A stretch of DNA of 64,000 nucleotides from Candidatus Zixiibacteriota bacterium (GCA_028289585.1 JANQPI010000026.1:372001-436000), one strand, 5' to 3'. Shown: positions 15,730-24,798, numbered from the stretch's first letter. Notes: generated from the letters alone by a model not told the origin. Numbers and translations are program-made.

Positions 15730-17988
15730 ATGATGCCGTATTTCGGTGATTTCCTCATCTTTGGGGCAGCCGGTGCAACACTTTTCTCACTGATTACCTA
15801 CGCACTCGCTTGGCGTGGGGATAATCGCTACCTGAGCCTGGCTCGCAGTTTCTACGCTGCGTCGACAGTTTTCATTACCGGTGCGATTGGTGTTCTCTGG
15901 TACCTGATCATCACGCACGACTTCTCGGTCGCCTATGTGTTCCAGTATTCATCGACCGATCTACCCTTGGGCTTTTTGATATCAACGCTCTGGGGTGGCC
16001 AGCAGGGAACGTTCCTCTTGTGGGCGTTTCTCGCCGCGATCATGGGCGTGGTCATGATGCGAACGGCCGGGTCGTTTGAGAAAGGGAACATGGTCTGGCT
16101 GAATCTCTTCGTGCTGTCCTTGTTGCTCATGATGATCAAGATGTCGCCGTTCGAGATTATGCCGGTCTTTCGGGCGGAGGGGGCAGGTCTCAACCCGCTC
16201 TTGCAGAACTTCTGGATGCAGATTCATCCGCCGATCATGTTTGTGGGCTTCGCGGCGACCACGTTTCCCTTTGTCTTTGCGCTGACCGGTTTGGTTGAGC
16301 GCCGGTACCACGAGTGGTCGCTGGCGGCGCGACGATGGACGTTGTTTGCCTGGTTGTCACTCGGTATTGCGCTGATCCTGGGCGGCTACTGGGCGTACGA
16401 AACACTCGGCTGGGGTGGGTACTGGGCCTGGGATCCGGTTGAAAACGCCTCCCTCATTCCGTGGCTTTTCCTCACGGCGCAGATTCACACGTTGTTCGTT
16501 AAACGCGTTCGGCGTGGTCTGATGCGCTTTTCGCTCATCATGGTCTGTCTGAGTTTCTGGTCGGTCCTGTATGGTACGTTCCTTACCCGCTCTGGGGTTC
16601 TTGCCGACTTCTCGGTCCATTCGTTTGTCGATCTTGGGATTAACGCGTTTTTAGCGACCGGTATCATTTGTTTCGTTGCTATTGGACTCTTCTTGATCGC
16701 CTGGCGTTGGCGGGATATCGCGAATGAACCGTCGTTCTCCAAAGTCGCCTCGCGATCATATCTTGTCACTCTTGGCATCCTTGCGATCTTCATTTCAGCG
16801 GCCCTCGTCCTGATCGGAACGTCGATGCCCCTCTTGACGCGGATTACCGATAACCCGTCCTCGGTCGGACTCGATTACTACTTCAAGACCATGGCACCGA
16901 TAGCGATCCTGGTGCTGTCATTGATGGCCGTATTCCCCGCGTTCCGCTGGAACAGTGGCATGTCCAAGCCGCGCCTGTTGATCGTTGGTGCCACGTCAAT
17001 GGTCGTAACGATTGGTGTGCTCCTTGGCCTGCAGATGAACACCTCAATCATGTACATTCTGCTCTTTGGTGCTGCTGCTGCGTCGTTGGTGACAAACGGC
17101 TGGGTGTATGTTGAGTCACTGGTTAAGCGCGCGCATGCTCCGGCATATCTTTCGCATATCGGTCTCGCCATAACGTTAATCGGTGCCGGTGCCTCCACGG
17201 GTCTTGAGGAGCGGCACGTGATCCGTCTCGATGAGGGAGAGACGGTATCCGTGATGGATCACCAGTTCACGTTTGCGTCGATCACCGATCGGGCCGCTGG
17301 CTTTGACTGCCTCGTAGAGGTAGTCGATCCGTCGGGAGGTTCGTTCACAGCAACGTTGCCACACGATTTTCCTCCGAACTCCGACGGCGTCATGAAGAAG
17401 CCGCACGTGCAGTTCTATCTCAATCATGACCTGTACATTGCCCCGCAAACGTTTGAGCCGCCGGATGAAGAGCCGGGTGTGCTGCCGTTGACTCGGGGAG
17501 GACAGGCGCAACTGGATAAGTACGTTTTCTCGTTTGCCGGATTCTCGATGGCTGATGACCACGCCTCGGAGTCTGAGTCAGAGAGCATGTCAGCGACCGC
17601 GCAGTTGTCGGTGACATACGACGGTGTTACCGAGACGATTGCCCCGGTGCTGACGGTGACTCCCGATTCGGTGATTCCTTCACCAGCCACGTTCGATAAT
17701 GGTGCGGGATCGGTGACGATTGCGGGTGTTCGCCCTGAGGATGGTGGCGTGATGGTCCGCGTAACGGGAGACTTTGTGCCGACCGGGTCGTCGCAGTCGA
17801 CACTGGTCATCGAGGCCTCAACCAAGCCGCTCATTCTGTTGTTCTGGGTGGGCTGTGGGCTGGTCTTCATTGGTGGAATCATGAGTCTGATGAAGCGCCG
17901 TCGTCGCGAGCGCACGAGTGTTTCCGCGGTATCGCCAGTTGACGCGACACGTTCAGCCGACGTACCGGCTTCTCGACAGTCGGCATAG
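15730..17988 (+). CDS. ccmF: Cytochrome c maturation / heme lyase protein CcmF
   Basis: A 752-aa polytopic membrane protein of the CcmF/NrfE family, which attaches heme to apocytochromes c at the periplasmic face. The WWD heme-handling signature is clear (GGYWAWDPVENASLIPWL, about 228-245), and conserved His residues include MQIHPP (~163). A periplasmic domain of about 200 residues precedes a final helix (about 695-715) and a basic tail. ccmE, ccmG and ccmH are not in the window. A GGGAGG-like site is near 15714, and the gene opens with two ATGs (15730, 15733). The Rieske gene starts 4 nt after the stop. Confidence 0.93.
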   Translation: MMPYFGDFLIFGAAGATLFSLITYALAWRGDNRYLSLARSFYAASTVFITGAIGVLWYLIITHDFSVAYVFQYSSTDLPLGFLISTLWGGQQGTFLLWAFLAAIMGVVMMRTAGSFEKGNMVWLNLFVLSLLLMMIKMSPFEIMPVFRAEGAGLNPLLQNFWMQIHPPIMFVGFAATTFPFVFALTGLVERRYHEWSLAARRWTLFAWLSLGIALILGGYWAYETLGWGGYWAWDPVENASLIPWLFLTAQIHTLFVKRVRRGLMRFSLIMVCLSFWSVLYGTFLTRSGVLADFSVHSFVDLGINAFLATGIICFVAIGLFLIAWRWRDIANEPSFSKVASRSYLVTLGILAIFISAALVLIGTSMPLLTRITDNPSSVGLDYYFKTMAPIAILVLSLMAVFPAFRWNSGMSKPRLLIVGATSMVVTIGVLLGLQMNTSIMYILLFGAAAASLVTNGWVYVESLVKRAHAPAYLSHIGLAITLIGAGASTGLEERHVIRLDEGETVSVMDHQFTFASITDRAAGFDCLVEVVDPSGGSFTATLPHDFPPNSDGVMKKPHVQFYLNHDLYIAPQTFEPPDEEPGVLPLTRGGQAQLDKYVFSFAGFSMADDHASESESESMSATAQLSVTYDGVTETIAPVLTVTPDSVIPSPATFDNGAGSVTIAGVRPEDGGVMVRVTGDFVPTGSSQSTLVIEASTKPLILLFWVGCGLVFIGGIMSLMKRRRRERTSVSAVSPVDATRSADVPASRQSA

Positions 17989-17992
17989 TATC

Positions 17993-18298
17993 ATGGGTCG
18001 CCAGGTAAAACTGGGTCGGCGGTCAGAACTCGCCGTCGATCAGCCATTGGTGAAGCAGATTCTCGGTCGACGAATCATGGTTGTGCTCATCGACAACAAG
18101 CCGTACGCCCTAGAAGGCGATTGCTGTCATATGCGAGCGCCACTCGCGACGGGGAAAATCGACGGGGCGACGATCACATGCCCGTGGCATGGCTGGCGCT
18201 ACAATCTTCGAACCGGAGCCTGCCTCACTAACCCCGGATTCAAGCTGAAAACATGGCCGGTCATCGTGGCCGATGGTGAGTTGCTCGTCGAACTATGA
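17993..18298 (+). CDS. Rieske-type [2Fe-2S] ferredoxin
   Basis: A 101-aa soluble Rieske domain with both ligand pairs: C-x-H in GDCCHMRAPL (about 41-43) and C-x2-H in TCPWHGWRY (about 61-64). It resembles the small ferredoxins and nitrite-reductase-like subunits that pass electrons in the cytoplasm. ATG 17993 is chosen because it gives a standard N-terminus just after the ccmF stop; ATG 17918 would overlap ccmF by 71 nt. Its stop overlaps the next ATG (ATGA). The CC pair at the first ligand is unusual but keeps the spacing. Confidence 0.85.
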   Translation: MGRQVKLGRRSELAVDQPLVKQILGRRIMVVLIDNKPYALEGDCCHMRAPLATGKIDGATITCPWHGWRYNLRTGACLTNPGFKLKTWPVIVADGELLVEL

Positions 18299-18933
18299 TT
18301 GTTTCGACCTCCGATTATTGGAGTCAGATTCAGGACTACCTGACCGACGTTACACCGCAACGTCACTCGACCCTGGTGGAGATGGAAGCGTACGCGAAAG
18401 AGCGATCGTTTCCAATTATTGGTCCGCTGGTCGGTCGTTTGCTCTATCAGATGGCCCGATTGAGCAACGCCTCACGCATTCTCGAGCTTGGTTCCGGATT
18501 TGGCTATTCGGCGTTCTGGTTCTCACTGGCCATGGGTGAGTCACTGTCTATCACCTTGACCGACGGTGACCCGGACAATCGAACCCGCGCCCTCGAATAC
18601 TTCCGCCGGGGAGAGCTGACATCGACATTCGACTATCGCGTGGGGGATGCGTTGACGATCGCCGAGAGCTTGAGTGGACCTTTCGATGTAGTGCTCAATG
18701 ACATCGACAAGCATCAGTACCCGGAGACGATCGACACCGCGGCTCGTCTCCTCCGCCCAGGTGGGCTCTTCATTACCGATAACATCATCTGGTCTGGCCG
18801 GATCCTCGACGACAACGTCGACGACACGACCGCGGCGATTATGACGTTTACGCGCCAGATGTATGCCGACACTCGGTTTTTCCCGACGATCGTACCGTTG
18901 CGGGACGGGGTTCTGGTCGCGCTACGCAACTGA
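18295..18933 (+). CDS. SAM-dependent O-methyltransferase (COMT/CcoAOMT-like family 3)
   Basis: A 212-aa class I methyltransferase of the O-methyltransferase family 3. It shows the SAM loop ILELGSGFGYSAFW (about 62-75), an acidic residue in LTDGDPDN, and the metal-binding/post-SAM region VLNDIDKHQYP followed by LLRPGGLFITDN. The family methylates catechol-type hydroxyls on small molecules. The substrate is unknown. It is coupled to the Rieske gene by an ATGA overlap, so ccmF, Rieske and methyltransferase form one transcript. Confidence 0.85.
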   Translation: MIVSTSDYWSQIQDYLTDVTPQRHSTLVEMEAYAKERSFPIIGPLVGRLLYQMARLSNASRILELGSGFGYSAFWFSLAMGESLSITLTDGDPDNRTRALEYFRRGELTSTFDYRVGDALTIAESLSGPFDVVLNDIDKHQYPETIDTAARLLRPGGLFITDNIIWSGRILDDNVDDTTAAIMTFTRQMYADTRFFPTIVPLRDGVLVALRN

Positions 18934-19193
18934 GTATCGTTCGCGGAACTCTTGGCGCGGCCGGGGGTTATAGTGCCAACCGAATCACGTTAAGGGATGG
19001 CTTCCTCAGGCCGATTTTTATTGACAGGTCTGGGACCGGATCATGTATTGGGGCCAATACGAAGCGCGATTCACAGATAGGATGGCGCGGGACGATTCGC
19101 CGATCGGCTCTCTGGCCCATTATTCGACGATACCGATTCTCAACCCCAGTTTTGTGGCGACGCGAGTACGCGTTAATCTGTTAAGGAGATTCC
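18934..19193 (+). promoter_or_regulatory. Intergenic region with promoter and long leader
   Basis: TTGACA (19021-19026), a 17-nt spacer and TGTATT (19044-19049) form a plausible promoter. It would give a leader of about 140 nt before ATG 19194, which has TTAAGGAG at about 19181-19188. No convincing terminator or structured RNA was recognised in the leader. A short frame from ATG 19043 covers the leader but has no coding character. Confidence 0.45.
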
Positions 19194-19703
19194 ATGGCCC
19201 TCCGCAAGGTAGAGGTGCTCACCTCCGGCGAAGATGAGATCGTCAACGAACTCAAGCCGAAAATTGAAGCGCACGAGTATGTCGTGCATATCCGCGACAT
19301 TGAAAAAGAGCCCCTGACCGAAGATCAGGTTCGTCGCCTGCTTGGTCATCTACGACTGGAACATTTCCTCAACCCTTTCTCTGACAGCTACGCCAAGCAT
19401 AAGCTCGACGAGCAAACGTCTGATCGCGAGGAAGTGATTCAGCTCATCACCGCTGACCCGTCGCTTCTCCGCCGTCCAATCTTTATGACAACCCGTCTCA
19501 TGCTGGTTGGTGCCGACCCGGGTAAGCTGTCCGAAATGCTCCAGGTTGATCTGGTCGGTGACCGTGGTGCATTCGGGGCTGATGCCGAGCAGTCGTCGGG
19601 TCGCGAGTCGTCGCGTGAGAACGGTGCGGGTAACTCCGGTGGTTCTCATCGGGGCCGTCGTTCCGGTTCTCGCTCTCATCGCTCCCAACAACGCTCCCGC
19701 TAG
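19194..19703 (+). CDS. ArsC/Spx-fold protein without catalytic cysteine, with basic tail
   Basis: A 169-aa protein. Residues about 3-115 match the ArsC/YffB/Spx thioredoxin-like fold: HIRDIEKEPLTEDQVRRLL, then FLNPFSDSYAKHKL, DPSLLRRPIF and LMLVGADPGKL. The N-terminal CxxC/C of the family is absent (TSGED instead), and the protein has no cysteine anywhere. It therefore cannot act as an arsenate reductase. The last ~45 residues are disordered and rich in Gly, Ser and Arg (HRGRRSGSRSHRSQQRSR). The basic tail could bind nucleic acid and the fold could bind RNA polymerase as Spx does; both are inference. Confidence 0.7.
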   Translation: MALRKVEVLTSGEDEIVNELKPKIEAHEYVVHIRDIEKEPLTEDQVRRLLGHLRLEHFLNPFSDSYAKHKLDEQTSDREEVIQLITADPSLLRRPIFMTTRLMLVGADPGKLSEMLQVDLVGDRGAFGADAEQSSGRESSRENGAGNSGGSHRGRRSGSRSHRSQQRSR

Positions 19704-19733
19704 TCTCCGGCGTTCGACGCAGATCGGATCCTC

Positions 19734-19762
19734 TTGGTCTGTCTTGTGGTTTGATCTATACT
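19734..19762 (+). promoter_or_regulatory. Promoter of the ETF-QO gene
   Basis: TTGGTC (19734-19739), a 17-nt spacer and TATACT (19757-19762), leaving a ~29-nt leader that contains GGAAAGGG before ATG 19798. Confidence 0.55.
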
Positions 19763-19797
19763 AACCGCAGACGTCCGGCTCCGGAAAGGGTGGTGTC

Positions 19798-21477
19798 ATG
19801 GCGACCGAGATCGAACGCGAAATCCTTGAAACTGATATTCTCATCGTTGGTGCCGGCCCCGCCGGACTTGCCTGTGCCTATACGTTGGCGACAACCGCGG
19901 AGGCAGCCGGAGTCGAACTTCCCGAAATCCTGATCATGGACAAGGGGAAGTATGCCGGGGCGCACTCATTGTCGGGTGCTGTCATGGACCCCCGGGGAAT
20001 TGTTGAATTGATCCCAGACTTCAAGGAACGAGGCGCACCGCTCGAAGCCGAGTGTCAAGACGACTCATTCTATTTTCTTACCGCCAACTCAGCCCTGAAG
20101 GCACCATTGTTGCCACCACCACTGAAAAATCACGGCAACTATATCATCTCGTTGAACAAGTTTACGTCGTGGCTGTCGGAGCAAGTGGAGGCAACCGGTA
20201 TCGATGTTTTTGCGGGGCTCGCCGGCTACACGTTGCTGGTAGAGAATGACCGGGTGGTCGGCGTGCAAACGGTCGACCTGGGGGTGGACAAAGACGGGTC
20301 GCCGAAAGCGAACTTTGAGCCGGGATCAATCATTCGCGCCAAGCTGACAATTCTCTGCGAAGGGGTTCATGGCAACCTGACGCGCGAAGCGTTTGAAAAG
20401 ATACCGGCGCTTCAGGCGGATCGCTTGCCTCAACAGTATCTGACCGGTGTCAAAGAGGTGTGGGAAGTACCGACCGGACGAATTAAAAAAGGTGAGGTTA
20501 TCCATACCGTTGGCTATCCGCAGCCAAACCACGAATACGGCGGCGGCTGGGTCTACGGCATGTCAGAGACGATGGTGTCGGTTGGCTATGCCGTTGGGCT
20601 CGACTCGCCGGATCCAACCAATGATCCACACGGTAAGTTTCAACGCTACAAAACGCATAAGTTGATCCGGGCGATTCTCGACGGTGGTGAGATGCTTCAC
20701 TACGGCGCAAAGGCGATACCCGTTGGTGGGTTCTATTCGATGCCACGCTTGACTCACGATGGACTGATGATCTGCGGGGACTCGGCCGGGTTTCTCAATG
20801 CGTCGCGATTGAAAGGCATCCACCTCGCCATCAAGTCGGGTCAGCTAGCTGGCGAGGCGGTTCTCCAGGCATGTCAGGCGGATGACTTCTCCGGGCAGCA
20901 GCTGTCGTCGTACGAGAGCAAGGTCAGAGAGAGCTGGGCGCATGATGAGTTGTTTGCATCGCGGAACTTTCACACTGCGTTCGCCGGCGGACTATTCGCT
21001 GGACTGTTTCACGCTGGATTTCAGCAGGTAACCGGTGGGCGAGGCCTGTACGATCGACGAGAGACGCAACGTGATCATACGCACATGCTGAAGCGCGATG
21101 CGTTTGCAAAGGAACACGGAACGTTTTCGGTGAATAAGCTGCCGAAATATGACAATGAATTCACCTACGACAAGGTGAGTGACGTCTATAAGTCGGGAAC
21201 GCAGCACGAAGAACATCAGCCGTCGCACCTGGTGATTGCCGATTACGACATCTGTAACGATCGCTGTGTGAAAGAGTATGGTAATCCCTGTCAGCATTTC
21301 TGTCCGGCTTCGGTCTACAACATGGTCGACGATCCGTCGGCAACCCATGGGACACGACTGCAGCTAACACCATCGAACTGCGTCCACTGCAAAACCTGTG
21401 ATATCGCCGATCCTTATCAGGTCATCCGTTGGGTGACGCCGCAGGGGGGCGAGGGACCTAACTACACCAACCTCTAA
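19798..21477 (+). CDS. Electron transfer flavoprotein-ubiquinone oxidoreductase
   Basis: A 559-aa ETF-QO. It moves electrons from reduced ETF (fatty-acid and amino-acid oxidation) to the membrane quinone pool. The N-terminal FAD-binding Rossmann motif IVGAGPAGLACAY lies near residue 16, and the second FAD motif GLMICGDSAGFLN near residue 322. The C-terminal ferredoxin-like domain holds the [4Fe-4S] ligands (CPASVY, then CVHCKTCDI and the closing region VTPQGGEGPNY). Its length agrees with bacterial and mitochondrial ETF-QO. No ETF subunits (etfA/B) are in the window. It appears to be a single-gene transcript. Confidence 0.95.
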   Translation: MATEIEREILETDILIVGAGPAGLACAYTLATTAEAAGVELPEILIMDKGKYAGAHSLSGAVMDPRGIVELIPDFKERGAPLEAECQDDSFYFLTANSALKAPLLPPPLKNHGNYIISLNKFTSWLSEQVEATGIDVFAGLAGYTLLVENDRVVGVQTVDLGVDKDGSPKANFEPGSIIRAKLTILCEGVHGNLTREAFEKIPALQADRLPQQYLTGVKEVWEVPTGRIKKGEVIHTVGYPQPNHEYGGGWVYGMSETMVSVGYAVGLDSPDPTNDPHGKFQRYKTHKLIRAILDGGEMLHYGAKAIPVGGFYSMPRLTHDGLMICGDSAGFLNASRLKGIHLAIKSGQLAGEAVLQACQADDFSGQQLSSYESKVRESWAHDELFASRNFHTAFAGGLFAGLFHAGFQQVTGGRGLYDRRETQRDHTHMLKRDAFAKEHGTFSVNKLPKYDNEFTYDKVSDVYKSGTQHEEHQPSHLVIADYDICNDRCVKEYGNPCQHFCPASVYNMVDDPSATHGTRLQLTPSNCVHCKTCDIADPYQVIRWVTPQGGEGPNYTNL

Positions 21478-21571
21478 CGCAAAAAGCGACGATCATCATC
21501 GAACAAATCTGTGGCCGTGTGCGTATAGATAGCACGTTGACTCAGACCACGGAGTGGGGGAACCGACGAGG

Positions 21572-22429
21572 ATGTTGATAAAGGTCGTCGCCGTTCAAAT
21601 GCGGCTCGGTGTACCGCTCACGCTCGATGAGCGTATCCATATCTTCAAACAACGACCTGATTTCGTTTGTCTCCCCGAATACGCGATGGTCGCAGACAGT
21701 GATGCTGATCACGGACGAGCGGCGTTGCGAGCCCCCGACCACCTTGAATACTTCGCAGAACTGTCATCCGAACTGGCGACCTGCCTGATCGCGGGATCGA
21801 TCCCGGTGGGTGGTGGTAGTGGTCTTTTTAATACTTCGCATGTGTTCTATCGAGGCGAATTGATCGGAAGCTATCGCAAGCGACATCTCATGCCTCGGGA
21901 GGAGGCATCGGGCGTTCGACCGGGAACTGCACCGCTGGTGCTCATGCTTGATGGTGTTCGTTTTGCCGTTCTTATCTGCGCAGATGTTTTCTATGCCGAT
22001 CGTTTCACCGAATTGGCCGACGAAGCAGTCGATTGTGTTTTTGCCCCTGTCATCTCGCCGTTTCGGGGTGCTGATTCGATCTCGCAAAAACGACAACGCG
22101 ACCAACAGTACTTCGTTGGTGGTGCCCGCTCGGCTCACGCGTATGTGGTCAAAGCCGGCGGAGTCGGTTCGATATTCAATAATCCTCTACAGGGACGCTC
22201 GCTGATTGCTGCGCCATGGGGGATTGTCGGGCAGGTAGACTTTTCAGCCGAGCAGGAGCGACGAATTCTTACCGCCACGCTCGACATTGATGAACTGCGG
22301 GAGTTTCGACGCAAGGAGGCGATCCGCTCGGGTCTGGGTCGCACACCGACACCGGATCCTGTGCTTCCCGAACCGGGGGATCTGCGGGAATTCGATCCGC
22401 AGATTAACGAGTCGAGGACCGCGGGCTAG
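21572..22429 (+). CDS. Carbon-nitrogen hydrolase (nitrilase superfamily)
   Basis: A 285-aa nitrilase-fold hydrolase that cleaves a C-N bond of an amide or nitrile. The Glu-Lys-Cys triad is complete: Glu in CLPEYAM (~35), Lys in YRKRHLMP (~109) and Cys in LICADVFY (~133). The specific substrate is not predictable. ATG 21572 is preferred, because GTG 21554 would add six residues before the first beta strand. The ribosome binding signal is ambiguous (GGAG at 21551). Confidence 0.85.
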   Translation: MLIKVVAVQMRLGVPLTLDERIHIFKQRPDFVCLPEYAMVADSDADHGRAALRAPDHLEYFAELSSELATCLIAGSIPVGGGSGLFNTSHVFYRGELIGSYRKRHLMPREEASGVRPGTAPLVLMLDGVRFAVLICADVFYADRFTELADEAVDCVFAPVISPFRGADSISQKRQRDQQYFVGGARSAHAYVVKAGGVGSIFNNPLQGRSLIAAPWGIVGQVDFSAEQERRILTATLDIDELREFRRKEAIRSGLGRTPTPDPVLPEPGDLREFDPQINESRTAG

Positions 22430-22506
22430 ACACCGAAACTGCTTCCCATCGTTAACCTGACCATGCACCCTTGGCCGCGAACGTATCGACGTGCTGGAGA
22501 GGTGCT

Positions 22507-22767
22507 ATGCTCCCTATCATTCTTGGATCTGCCGGTGTCGGGCTGTTGCTGCTCGCATTCGTGCTCAATCTGACTCGACGGTTAACCGAGAGTTCGGCGA
22601 TCTACCTGTGGATGAACATCCTTGGTTGTTTGTTGGCCGGTATCTATGCCTGGGTTGGGGAGCAGTACCCGTTCGTTGTTCTGGAAACGGTCTGGGGAGC
22701 AGCCGCGGCGATTAAGCTGCTACGGGGATCGAAAACGCCCCCGCGACCGGAGGCGGCGGGGGCGTGA
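22507..22767 (+). CDS. Small membrane protein, CBU_0592-like domain
   Basis: An 86-aa protein with three hydrophobic segments (about 2-20, 30-49 and 52-69). The pattern matches the CBU_0592-like domain (NILGCLLAGIYAWV, then YPFVVLETVWGAAAAIKLL). The function of the family is unknown. ATG 22507 has GGAGAGG 4 nt upstream. The codons for its last residues (KTPPRPEAAGA) double as the terminator of the convergent ppiD-like gene. Confidence 0.7.
   Translation: MLPIILGSAGVGLLLLAFVLNLTRRLTESSAIYLWMNILGCLLAGIYAWVGEQYPFVVLETVWGAAAAIKLLRGSKTPPRPEAAGA
22731..22765 (-). terminator. Terminator of the PpiD-like gene, inside the neighbouring coding sequence
   Basis: Perfect 10-bp stem ACGCCCCCGC (22735-22744) / GCGGGGGCGT (22756-22765) with an 11-nt loop. 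Read on the minus strand it is followed by TTTTC. It lies within the 3' end of the convergent small membrane-protein gene. Confidence 0.65.
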
Positions 22768-22792
22768 TGAGGCTAACTTGTCGTCGGTTCGG

Positions 22793-24619
22793 TTAGGTCG
22801 TCCCGGCGCGACTCTCGCGCAGCTGACGGAGGTTGTTAGTGATGTCCGACTTTTCACGCAGGCTGAGATACCAGTCGGTGAAGAGCGCTTGCTGACGATC
22901 GGCCAGGATCTGTTGACGGATCTGATCGCGGGCGTCGTTATACGCGGTCAAATCGGGCGTCGTTCGATTCACCAAAACCATGATCGCCGAACCGGAAGAG
23001 TGATTGATTACTCCGGTCATGTCACCCGGATTCTGTAGGCCAAACGCGGCGCCAATGGCGATCGGATCTCGACCGATGCCACCCGGAACGAATGACGTCC
23101 GGCTGAACGGTGCGACTTCGGCGTACTCCAGCCCAAACGGTCGAGCTGCCGCCTCCATCGATTCACCCGCCTGAATAGCGGCATAGATAGCAGCCGCGGT
23201 GTCGGCACAGACAGCCGTCACGCGCGTGCGGCGGAGATCCTGCTCGACGCGGGCGGCGACCTCCTCAAACGGAGCGATACCGGCTTCGCGCCGCTCAGCA
23301 ATACCCATGACGAAGTTACCGGCATCGGAATCCATGACCCGGGATACCGAACCAACCGATTCGGAAAATGAGAACTCCAGCGCTTCGGGATGTTGGCCAA
23401 CGACTCCGATTGACCCGCCTTCGTAGAAGAATGGTGTCGTCTGGGAGAAGAGCTCCATCTCCGCAGCCGCCTCAAGGAATCCGATCTCCCGGGCTCGTTC
23501 GGCGAAACTGGTCAACTGCATAATCTGGCGATCAAACGTGTCGGCGGAGAGCCGTGCTCGGATGAGAATATGGTCAGCATTGGCTTGCTCGGTACCATCG
23601 GCATCTTGGAAGCCGTTATGGCGAATGATATGCCAGCCAAACTCAGTTCGAATAGGCGGAGATATCTGTCCGGAATCCATGGCAAACACGGCTGAGTCAA
23701 ACGCGCTGACCATTGCGCCGCGGTCAAACCATCCCAGCGCACCACCACGTTCGCGATTGGTTGCATCCTCCGAGTAGAGCGCGGCAAGATCGGCGAAGTC
23801 GGAGCCGCTCTGCAGTGAGTCATAGATGTCTTGAGTTCGCTTCTGCGCGACTTCCCAGTCAAACTCTGTCGGTGACTGGTCAAGGAGAACGATGTGGGCC
23901 TTGGCCCGGCGCTCAAGTCGGTAGTTCTCCGGATTTTCTCGGTAGAAGGACTCTCGCTCTTCGTCGGAGAAATTTGTCAGCGCCGGAATGTATCGACTGT
24001 ACGGTACGTTGATCACGCCGATCGTTACCTGCTCAAGGGAATCGATGAAGCGCTGACGCACCTCAAGGTCGGTCACCTGAGCGGTGTTGATGATCGACTG
24101 CTGGAGCTTCTGGGATCGAATCTCCTCTCGCAGGAACGGATCGATTTCATTCCAGAGAGCCGCAAACTGCGGGTCGGCCAGGGCTGTTTGATAGCGCTGG
24201 TAATCGAAGTTACCATTCTCATCGAGAAAGACCTGCTGTGTCTGCAAAAACTGTGGCGGCTGGAAGCGAAGATAGAACAAGAGGTCCTTGTCGGTGACAA
24301 CGATATCTCGTCGTTCCGCCTCCTGGCGGAAGAGTACGGCCTGTACGAGCTGTTCCCAGGCCTGTTCCTCAAGCTGTCGGAGAGTTCCCTCAGGGATATC
24401 TCCGTCGAATTGCTGAGCGGCCTGACCGGTCAGCTGGTTGAGGGCCTGGTTGTACTGGGTCCAGGAGATTTCCTCACCGTTGATGCGCCCGGCGAAGGCG
24501 TCGCCAAACCGCTGACGTGAGGTGAAATCGAGGCCCCACTCAAGGACGATGAGAAGTGCGAAGAGGAAGACCGCGATAAGAACGAGCGGTACCATGTAAC
24601 GCCGGAGGGCGGTTAACAT
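22793..24619 (-). CDS. PpiD/SurA-type periplasmic peptidyl-prolyl isomerase
   Basis: A 608-aa membrane-anchored foldase. A short cytoplasmic start (MLTALRRYM) leads into one membrane helix (about 10-28). A SurA-N-like chaperone region follows (GRINGEEISWTQYNQ, about 46-60). A parvulin domain lies around 270-370 (AKAHIVL, FADLAALYSED, GGALGWF, FGWHIIRHN). A second, more degenerate parvulin-like segment (ADHILIRARLS) follows. This is the PpiD layout; it helps newly exported proteins fold at the Sec translocon. The start at 24619 has AGGAG upstream on the minus strand. The longer frame to 24754 runs through the promoter. Confidence 0.88.
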   Translation of the reverse strand: MLTALRRYMVPLVLIAVFLFALLIVLEWGLDFTSRQRFGDAFAGRINGEEISWTQYNQALNQLTGQAAQQFDGDIPEGTLRQLEEQAWEQLVQAVLFRQEAERRDIVVTDKDLLFYLRFQPPQFLQTQQVFLDENGNFDYQRYQTALADPQFAALWNEIDPFLREEIRSQKLQQSIINTAQVTDLEVRQRFIDSLEQVTIGVINVPYSRYIPALTNFSDEERESFYRENPENYRLERRAKAHIVLLDQSPTEFDWEVAQKRTQDIYDSLQSGSDFADLAALYSEDATNRERGGALGWFDRGAMVSAFDSAVFAMDSGQISPPIRTEFGWHIIRHNGFQDADGTEQANADHILIRARLSADTFDRQIMQLTSFAERAREIGFLEAAAEMELFSQTTPFFYEGGSIGVVGQHPEALEFSFSESVGSVSRVMDSDAGNFVMGIAERREAGIAPFEEVAARVEQDLRRTRVTAVCADTAAAIYAAIQAGESMEAAARPFGLEYAEVAPFSRTSFVPGGIGRDPIAIGAAFGLQNPGDMTGVINHSSGSAIMVLVNRTTPDLTAYNDARDQIRQQILADRQQALFTDWYLSLREKSDITNNLRQLRESRAGTT

Positions 24620-24711
24620 AATGTCAAGGCTCCTGTTGACTGGAGGTGCTTGGTCTTGGGCGCCCTGCACCGATTCGTCCTGCACTCTGTCCGACCGGCT
24701 GGGCCCCGCGA

Positions 24712-24738
24712 ATATAGAACAATTCGGAACCCCGGCAA
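24712..24738 (-). promoter_or_regulatory. Promoter of the PpiD-like gene
   Basis: On the minus strand, TTGCCG (24738-24733), a 15-nt spacer and TATATT (24717-24712). The spacing is slightly short. Confidence 0.4.
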
Positions 24739-24798
24739 GATAATCGACCGTCAAAAATGGTGCGCACCATACTCGCAGGTGTATACTCTTACCAACTC

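Noticed and set aside
19050-19193. Riboswitch or structured RNA in the 140-nt leader
   Set aside because: No conserved riboswitch core or strong nested hairpins could be recognised by reading.
19043-19237. Small frame in the leader of the ArsC-like gene
   Set aside because: The ATG falls inside the predicted -10 region, there is no ribosome binding site, and the frame runs into the real gene.
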